DNA of 64,000 nt from Williamsia sterculiae (GTDB taxonomy: Bacteria; Actinomycetota; Actinomycetes; Mycobacteriales; Mycobacteriaceae): the NCBI RefSeq assembly GCF_900156495.1, contig NZ_FTNT01000002.1, forward strand, positions 543,057 through 607,056. Reading direction: 5' to 3'. The position numbers and the translations under genes are program-made. The notes beneath the pieces are model-generated. The model did no database searches and was not told the DNA's origin. It worked only from the letters and a program-made list of their open reading frames with translations. Shown one piece after another: positions 58,918 through 64,000 of the stretch. Each line of letters begins with the position of its first letter. Position 1 is the first letter of the stretch.

Positions 58918-60177
58918 GTGAGTGAACGGTTCCTGGTCACCGGTGGTGCGCGATTGCGCGGCGAGGTCGTCGTCGGTGGGGCCAAGAACAGCGTGCTCAA
59001 GTTGATGGCCGCCGCGCTGCTGGTGGAGGGGACCACCACCCTGACCAACTGCCCGCAGATCGCCGATGTGCCGCTGATGGCCGATGTCCTGCGTGGACTC
59101 GGAGCGACCGTCGATCTCGACGGCGACGTGGTCCACGTCGATGTGCCTGCCGAACCCAAGTTCGACGCCGACTTCGACGCGGTCAAACAGTTCCGAGCCT
59201 CGGTGTGCGTGCTCGGTCCGTTGATCGCACGATGCGGTCGCGCCGTGGTCGCCCTCCCCGGCGGTGACGCCATCGGCTCGCGGCCGCTCGACATGCATCA
59301 GGCGGGCCTGCGCGCGCTCGGTGCGCGCAGCGCCATCGAACACGGCTGCGTGGTCGCCGAGGCCGACACCCTCGTCGGCGCGCCCATCGCGCTGGAGTTC
59401 CCGTCGGTGGGCGCGACCGAGAACATTCTGATGGCCGCGGTGTTCGCCGAGGGCGTCACCACCATCGACAACGCGGCCCGCGAACCCGAGATCGTCGACC
59501 TGTGCGTGATGCTGCAGCAGATGGGGGCGCAGATCAGCGGGGCGGGAACCTCCACGCTGACCGTCACCGGCGTACCGCGGCTCTCGCCGACCACGCATCA
59601 GGTGGTGGGGGACCGGATCGTGGGTGCCACCTGGGGACTGGCCGCGGCGATGACTCGCGGCGACGTCCGGGTGTACGGCGTGGATCCCGACCACCTCACG
59701 CTCGTCCTGCACAAGCTCCGCAGTGCGGGCGCGGAGGTGAAGACCTTCGACGACGGGTTCCGGGTGGTGCAGAACGAGCGTCCGGTCGCGGTCAACTTCT
59801 CCACGTTGCCCTACCCCGGATTCCCCACCGATCTACAGCCGCTGGCCATCGGTCTGGCAGCGGTGTCCGAGGGGATGTCGGTGATCACGGAGAACGTGTT
59901 CGAGGCGCGGTTCCGATTCGTCGAGGAGATGGTGCGTCTCGGCGCCGACGCCCGCACCGACGGTCATCACGCCGTCATCCGTGGCATCGAACGGCTCTCC
60001 AGCGCCCCGGTGTGGTGTTCGGACATTCGCGCCGGCGCGGGGCTGGTGCTGGCTGGTTTGTGCGCCGACGGGGTCACCGAGGTCCATGACGTCTATCACG
60101 TCAACCGTGGATACCCGAACTTCGTGGAGAACCTCCGCGCACTGGGTGGGGACGTGGAGCGCGTCGGCGCGCGCTGA
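58918..60177 (+). CDS. murA: UDP-N-acetylglucosamine 1-carboxyvinyltransferase
   Basis: 419-residue enzyme of the first committed step of peptidoglycan synthesis, transferring enolpyruvate from PEP to UDP-GlcNAc. The N-terminal [13 protein letters not shown] with Lys23-Asn24 is present. At the active-site loop [10 protein letters not shown] the residue is Asp117, where E. coli has Cys115, the target of fosfomycin. The GTG at 58918 lies 7 bp after a TAGAGT hexamer, pointing to a leaderless mRNA. As in mycobacteria it is the last well-known gene before rrs, though here three genes intervene. Confidence 0.97.
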   Translation: MSERFLVTGGARLRGEVVVGGAKNSVLKLMAAALLVEGTTTLTNCPQIADVPLMADVLRGLGATVDLDGDVVHVDVPAEPKFDADFDAVKQFRASVCVLGPLIARCGRAVVALPGGDAIGSRPLDMHQAGLRALGARSAIEHGCVVAEADTLVGAPIALEFPSVGATENILMAAVFAEGVTTIDNAAREPEIVDLCVMLQQMGAQISGAGTSTLTVTGVPRLSPTTHQVVGDRIVGATWGLAAAMTRGDVRVYGVDPDHLTLVLHKLRSAGAEVKTFDDGFRVVQNERPVAVNFSTLPYPGFPTDLQPLAIGLAAVSEGMSVITENVFEARFRFVEEMVRLGADARTDGHHAVIRGIERLSSAPVWCSDIRAGAGLVLAGLCADGVTEVHDVYHVNRGYPNFVENLRALGGDVERVGAR

Positions 60178-60215
60178 GGCGTCGGGAGTCGTCGGTGCAT
60201 CACGCACCTCCGCGG

Positions 60216-60572
60216 TCAGGAGGACCGTCGCCGCGACGTCGCCGCGTCCCGATGCTCGCCGGTCGCCTCGACCACGTGACCGTCGTACTCGGGGTGGCGG
60301 GAGAGCCAGCCGACGACATACGGGCAGACAGGGACGATGTCACGGCCACCACCGATCACGTCGTCGATGACGTGACGGACCAGCAGCGATGCCAGGCCCT
60401 GGCTGCCGTAGGCCTCGGATACCCCGGTGTGCACCAGGATCCGGACGGGGCGTGCACCGTCGAGGTCGGTGTAGACCTCTTCGCCGATCACCGCGTCATC
60501 GGCCTCGGTGTCGATCAGTACGTAGCGGGATTCGTCCGGCCGGTCCTGTACGTCGAAGCGGTCGTCAGTCAT
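60216..60572 (-). CDS. GNAT-like N-acetyltransferase (small YjdJ-type)
   Basis: 118-residue single-domain protein. ILVHTGVSEAYGSQGLASLLVRHVIDD is the acetyl-CoA-binding strand-loop-helix of the small GNAT family, followed by VPVCPYVVGWLSRHPEY. The substrate is unknown. It converges on murA; a small GGTGC/GCACC hairpin lies between them (60194-60208). Confidence 0.85.
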   Translation of the reverse strand: MTDDRFDVQDRPDESRYVLIDTEADDAVIGEEVYTDLDGARPVRILVHTGVSEAYGSQGLASLLVRHVIDDVIGGGRDIVPVCPYVVGWLSRHPEYDGHVVEATGEHRDAATSRRRSS

Positions 60573-60623
60573 CGTCGGGTCTCCTCCGTCGTGGTCCGGT
60601 CGTGCAATGGCGCAGGGGTGCTT

Positions 60624-61628
60624 TTACCGCAAGCGGTGGCGTGGTCGGATGCGGGTTCTCGGCAGCACGGGAGCGGGCAGGGGGGCGGGCTGATCGTCGG
60701 GAAACGGTCCGAACAGGGTGAACTCGTCGGCCGGGTTCGCGGCAGATGGTTCGAATCCCAGCTCGGCCTGATATCGCCGCCGGTACTCCGCGATCTCCTC
60801 GTGCGTACGTCCGACGAAGTTCCACCACATCACGATCTCCTCGTCGAATGGGACGCCGCCGAGCACGAGTACTCGCGCGCCGTCCGTACCCGCGCGCAAG
60901 GTGAGGGTGTCGGTCCCGGTCGGCAGATAACCCATCACCCGGTGCGCCACCGGCGTCCCGTTCACCGAGACCGGATGACTCTCGGCCAGTACGGCGTGTT
61001 CGAAGTCCGGTCGGATGCCGACCGTGATCTCGGCGCCCGGTTCGATGACGATCTCGGCACCGAGGAGATCGGTGGTCTTGGTCGCGACCGGCGACACCGC
61101 ACCCAGGAGCTCACCGATGAACACGCGGGCGCGGGCCCCGGCGACCTCGACGGGAAGGGGAACGTGATGGTGAAAGCTCTTGCCGCCATGACGGGTTGAT
61201 TCAGGCAGTGCGTACCAGAGCTGCACACCGTGTAGTGACACGGTCTGTGCGGTGCTGAATTCGGAATGGGTGATGCCGCGGCCGGCGATCATGAGGTTCA
61301 GTTCACCGGGGCGCACCACAGCGCTGTTGCCTGCCGAGTCGAGGTGGTCTATCTCGCCGCCGAACAACCACGAGACGGTGGCGAGGCCCGTGTGCGGATG
61401 CCGCGGTACCGCCATCCCACCCGACTCGGCCACCGGATCCGGTCCGTAGTGATCCACGAAGCACCAGGCGCCGACCATCGATCGGATGCGCTGCGGAAGT
61501 GTTCGGTACACCGTCATCGCGCGTGGGCCGCCCAGGGGCACCGACCGAGGCTCCAGAATCTGGACAACGCTCCCGGGGTCCCCGGTGACCAGCACGCTCT
61601 CATCCGGATGTCGATCCAGGTTGCTCAC
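60624..61628 (-). CDS. Pirin-family protein
   Basis: 334-residue bicupin. The N-terminal metal site reads PRHPHTGLATVSWLF, then GRGITHSEFS supplies the further His and Glu. Pirins bind iron; some act as quercetinases or redox sensors, and the role here is unknown. It lies 51 bp upstream of the GNAT gene on the same strand and is divergent from the nickel/cobalt transporter. Confidence 0.9.
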   Translation of the reverse strand: MSNLDRHPDESVLVTGDPGSVVQILEPRSVPLGGPRAMTVYRTLPQRIRSMVGAWCFVDHYGPDPVAESGGMAVPRHPHTGLATVSWLFGGEIDHLDSAGNSAVVRPGELNLMIAGRGITHSEFSTAQTVSLHGVQLWYALPESTRHGGKSFHHHVPLPVEVAGARARVFIGELLGAVSPVATKTTDLLGAEIVIEPGAEITVGIRPDFEHAVLAESHPVSVNGTPVAHRVMGYLPTGTDTLTLRAGTDGARVLVLGGVPFDEEIVMWWNFVGRTHEEIAEYRRRYQAELGFEPSAANPADEFTLFGPFPDDQPAPLPAPVLPRTRIRPRHRLR

Positions 61629-61730
61629 CGGGTCACCCCTGTCGTCGCCACATCGTCGGATGTGGTTTCCAACCTACTCATCGGGTCACGTCTGCGACGG
61701 ATCCCGAGCCGGTCATGCCTCCACGTCGAA

Positions 61731-61759
61731 TTGCAGCCGGATGTCGGCCGGTCTAGCGT
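61731..61759 (+). promoter_or_regulatory. Predicted promoter of the nickel/cobalt transporter gene
   Basis: TTGCAG (61731-61736) and TAGCGT (61754-61759) are 17 bp apart, giving a leader of about 45 nt. No cobalamin or NiCo riboswitch is recognisable in the 185-bp gap. Confidence 0.5.
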
Positions 61760-61812
61760 CACGGTGTCCGCAACGGACCTCGAGAGGCGCGGACCACGAG
61801 AGGACAGCCCCT

Positions 61813-62946
61813 GTGCGAGCACGCCTGGACACCTTCCACGACAAGTTGGCCACGGTGCGGGCCTCGTTGGACCGTCGGGAGTGGCTCGGCGTGTGCGCGA
61901 TGATCGGGGTCATCGTGGCGCTACACCTCATCGGCTGGATTACGTTGGCCGCATTCGTTGCGCCACAACACTTCAGCGTCGGTGATACGGCACTCGGTCT
62001 GGGCGTCGGGCTGACCGCCTACACCCTGGGGCTGCGTCACGCCGTCGACGCCGATCACATCGCCGCGATCGACAACACCACCCGAAAACTGATGAACGAC
62101 GGGCGTAGGCCGCTGTCGGTGGGGTTCTTCTTCTCCCTGGGGCACTCGACGGTGGTCTTCGGACTAGCACTGGTCTTGTCCGTGGGGGTCGGTGCGCTGG
62201 CCGGCCCGGTGCGAGATGACTCGTCGGCGTTGCATCATTACACCGGACTGATCGGCACCAGCGTATCCGGAGTGTTTCTCTACGTCATCGCGACCATCAA
62301 CGTGGTCATCCTGGTCGGCATCCTGAGAGTGTTTCGCGACATGCGCGCCGGGACGCATGACGAGTACGAGTTGGAACGGCGACTGGACAGCCGGGGGCTG
62401 ATGAACCGCGTGTTCCGCCGAGTCACCCGATCGATCCGCGAACCGTGGCAGATGTACCCGCTGGGCGTGCTGTTCGGACTGGGATTCGACACTGCCACCG
62501 AGGTCGCGCTGCTGGTGCTCGCGGGCACCAGTGCCGCCGCCGGGTTGCCCTGGTACGCCATTCTCTGTCTGCCGGTGCTGTTCGCAGCGGGGATGAGTCT
62601 TCTGGACACCATCGACGGGTCGTTCATGAACTTCGCGTACGGGTGGGCGTTCTCCCGGCCCGTGCGCAAGGTCTACTACAACATCACCATCACCGGTCTC
62701 TCGGTCGCGGTGGCACTGATCATCGGAACCGTCGAGCTCCTGGGGGTGGTGTCGGAGCAACTCGGGTGGACCGGCGGTGTCTGGTCCTGGATGTCGGCGC
62801 TGGACCTGAACACGATCGGCTTCGTCATCGTCGGAATGTTCGTCGTGACGTGGGCCGCCGCGGTGTCGGTGTGGAAGATCGGGCGGATCGAGGAGCGCTG
62901 GTCACCGTCGCCGCTGGATCGGACGGATCACACCGACGGTCGGTGA
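61813..62946 (+). CDS. Nickel/cobalt transporter, NiCoT (HoxN/NixA) family
   Basis: 377-residue membrane permease with about eight helices. The metal-selectivity signature LRHAVDADHIAAIDNTTRK in TM2 (His76 to His82), FFFSLGHSTVVFG, LGFDTATEVALL and GMSLLDTIDGSFM are the four NiCoT motifs. It imports Ni2+ or Co2+ for enzymes such as urease or for B12 synthesis. The GTG at 61813 follows GAGAGGACAG; a longer in-frame start upstream overlaps the promoter. The end forms a CACCG-loop-CGGTG hairpin over the stop codon. Confidence 0.93.
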   Translation: MRARLDTFHDKLATVRASLDRREWLGVCAMIGVIVALHLIGWITLAAFVAPQHFSVGDTALGLGVGLTAYTLGLRHAVDADHIAAIDNTTRKLMNDGRRPLSVGFFFSLGHSTVVFGLALVLSVGVGALAGPVRDDSSALHHYTGLIGTSVSGVFLYVIATINVVILVGILRVFRDMRAGTHDEYELERRLDSRGLMNRVFRRVTRSIREPWQMYPLGVLFGLGFDTATEVALLVLAGTSAAAGLPWYAILCLPVLFAAGMSLLDTIDGSFMNFAYGWAFSRPVRKVYYNITITGLSVAVALIIGTVELLGVVSEQLGWTGGVWSWMSALDLNTIGFVIVGMFVVTWAAAVSVWKIGRIEERWSPSPLDRTDHTDGR

Positions 62947-63244
62947 ACGGGCGTGGGCCAGCCGCCATCGTCCTCGTCCCGAATCGAGGAACGTCACAGT
63001 GGCGAAAGGGTCGACCGTGTTCGCCGCACCCGCCGAACGCCGCGGGTGCCGAGCTGACGGGTGATCAGCGGGGAGTAGTGGTGGCCCCTACGGTATGCAT
63101 GGCCGTTCGGGCAGGAACGACGCACATGACCACCGTCACACACATTCGATTGCGGCAGCGGCGCCGGCATCGACGTGAATACGTACGTCAGGCAGTCCGC
63201 TGACCAGCGGTTTCGACCAGTAGTCGGCGCGCTGTCCTGGGAAT

Positions 63245-63273
63245 TTGCACTGCGCCGCCGAGATGCGTAACTT
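63245..63273 (+). promoter_or_regulatory. rrn promoter candidate 1
   Basis: TTGCAC (63245-63250) and TAACTT (63268-63273) with a 17-bp spacer, about 460 bp before the rRNA. Confidence 0.5.
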
Positions 63274-63427
63274 CTATCGAGTCAGCGCGCCACGGCGCCG
63301 CCCCGGACTCAGTCCGGAGAGCTGGAAACCGGGATTGCCGCTTGACCGCCTCGCACGATCTCACCGAGCAATCGTTGGTGTCACGCGGGCCGGCCTGACA
63401 GAGCAGAGTGGATCCGCAGCGAACATG

Positions 63428-63456
63428 TTGCGGCCCACAATCTGCTGTGGTAGGTT
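63428..63456 (+). promoter_or_regulatory. rrn promoter candidate 2
   Basis: TTGCGG (63428-63433) and TAGGTT (63451-63456) with a 17-bp spacer. Confidence 0.5.
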
Positions 63457-63463
63457 GGTAGAG

Positions 63464-63491
63464 TTGCGCTCGTGTGGGTGTGACGGATAAT
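63464..63491 (+). promoter_or_regulatory. rrn promoter candidate 3
   Basis: TTGCGC (63464-63469) and GATAAT (63486-63491) with a 16-bp spacer; TAATAT two bases on would give 18. It is the best -10 of the three and the nearest to boxA. Confidence 0.6.
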
Positions 63492-63544
63492 ATGTGCTTG
63501 CTTTTGCTGGTGCCCGGTGTGGGTGTTGGTGGGGTGGGTGTGTG

Positions 63545-63568
63545 TTCTTTGAGAACTCGATAGTGTGT
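63545..63568 (+). promoter_or_regulatory. rrn boxA antitermination site
   Basis: The stretch containing CTTTGAGAACTCGATAGTGT matches the conserved actinobacterial rrn leader element that recruits Nus factors. A TGCCA/TGGCA hairpin with a T-rich loop (63584-63601) follows. Confidence 0.75.
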
Positions 63569-63729
63569 TGATGGATTGTTTGGTGCCATTTTTTTGTGGC
63601 ATCAGATTGTTTTGTGAGTTTTTGATGCTAGTTTTTGTTGTTTTTTTGGTTGGGATTTTTTCTCTGCTGGGAATGTTGTGTTGAAAGGGCTCTGCTGCTG
63701 TTGTGGTGGTGGGGTGTTTTTGATGTGTT

Positions 63730-64000
63730 TTCATGGAGAGTTTGATCCTGGCTCAGGACGAACGCTGGCGGCGTGCTTAACACATGCAAGTCGAACGGAA
63801 AGGCCCTTCGGGGTACTCGAGTGGCGAACGGGTGAGTAACACGTGGGTGATCTGCCTCGTACTCTGGGATAAGCCTGGGAAACTGGGTCTAATACCGGAT
63901 AGGACCATTGGGCGCATGTCTGGTGGTGGAAAGTTTTTCGGTGCGAGATGAGTCCGCGGCCTATCAGCTTGTTGGTGGGGTAATGGCCTACCAAGGCGAC
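63730..64000 (+). rRNA. rrs: 16S ribosomal RNA, 5' part (cut by window edge)
   Basis: The universal start AGAGTTTGATCCTGGCTCAG begins at 63737, so base 1 lies near 63730. The first ~270 nt include GACGAACGCTGGCGGCGTGC, ACACATGCAAGTCGAACGG and GGGTGATCTGCC, typical of Mycobacteriales such as Gordonia, Williamsia or Rhodococcus. The gene continues beyond the window, presumably followed by 23S and 5S. Confidence 0.98.

Larger units (their letters stand above)
62947..63729 (+). promoter_or_regulatory. rrn upstream region and leader, no convincing gene
   Basis: About 780 bp between the transporter gene and 16S rRNA. The first 300 bp hold only a weak 25-codon frame. From 63245 on there are three promoter-like pairs, then boxA and a leader strikingly rich in G and T on the plus strand, with few C or A residues, ending at the 16S start. 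This is consistent with a multi-promoter rRNA operon of mycobacterial type. Confidence 0.7.

Noticed and set aside
61629..61812. Cobalamin or nickel/cobalt riboswitch ahead of the NiCoT gene
   Set aside because: I looked for the conserved B12-box and NiCo four-way junction sequences and found neither; a plain promoter with a short leader explains the region.
63126..63203. Small basic ORF of 25 codons (starts M-T-T-V-T-H-I-R) before the rrn promoters
   Set aside because: Weak Shine-Dalgarno, and many A/T third positions unlike the neighbouring genes; no evidence beyond an open frame.
63188..63994. Minus-strand frames across the rrn leader and 16S rRNA
   Set aside because: They run through promoters, boxA and the rRNA itself and are not plausible genes.

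Overview
The window is about 64 kb of high-GC, densely packed chromosome from an actinomycete of the order Mycobacteriales, most likely the Gordonia/Williamsia/Rhodococcus side. The reasons are: gene order close to Mycobacterium tuberculosis (recalled from memory, not searched) in several blocks (sugABC-corA-lpqZ-SDR-kgd, and argS-lysA-hom-thrC-thrB-rho-rpmE-prfA-prmC-sua5-wecA-atp-murA-rrs); a b-delta fused ATP synthase subunit; MurA with Asp in place of the catalytic Cys; a Kgd-type 2-oxoglutarate enzyme; many GTG starts and apparently leaderless promoters; and an actinobacterial 16S rRNA start at the right edge. I see no prophage, insertion sequence, integron or CRISPR array.

Layout. 1-2.4 kb: end of a trehalose-type ABC importer operon (sugA-sugB-sugC). 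2.4-7.1 kb: ParB-like protein and metallophosphoesterase, SUFU-domain protein, CorA, MarC-like protein, LpqZ-like lipoprotein. 7.1-10.2 kb: an SDR and a Baeyer-Villiger-type monooxygenase, divergent from a TetR regulator across two tandem palindromes. 10.2-14.1 kb: kgd. 14.2-22.9 kb: an efflux/detoxification divergon, with GST (Xi-like) + unknown membrane-associated protein + a fused ABC exporter on the minus strand, and PadR regulator + DHA2-type MFS exporter + TetR on the plus strand. 22.95-23.04 kb: a 4 x 21 bp tandem repeat. 23-29.5 kb: SNase-like nuclease, membrane-anchored molybdopterin oxidoreductase, and an SbcD/SbcC-like (Rv1277/Rv1278-like) phosphoesterase-ATPase pair. 29.6 kb: tRNA-Arg(CCG). 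29.8-33.8 kb: lipoprotein, shikimate-dehydrogenase-like enzyme, TerD, DUF305 and DUF3105 proteins.

33.9-57.7 kb is a long plus-strand housekeeping run: argS-lysA-hom, thrC, thrB, rho (with a 411-bp leader and a long Asn/Arg/Gly-rich N-terminal region), rpmE with a strong terminator, prfA-prmC-sua5, a divergent glyA paralogue, wecA, and atpI-B-E-F-FH-A-G-D-C followed by a DUF2550 gene. 57.7-63 kb holds a cobalamin adenosyltransferase, an SRPBCC protein, murA, GNAT, pirin and a nickel/cobalt transporter. The last ~780 bp before 16S rRNA hold no convincing gene but do hold tandem rrn promoters, boxA and an unusually G/T-rich leader.

The most rewarding non-routine signals are the paired palindromes and back-to-back leaderless promoters of the BVMO/TetR divergon, the PadR-centred efflux divergon with an asymmetric fused ABC exporter, the active-site-altered SHMT paralogue inside a translation operon, and the hook-less SbcC-like ATPase. 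I found no clear evidence of a wholly new system; these are candidates, labelled by strength.
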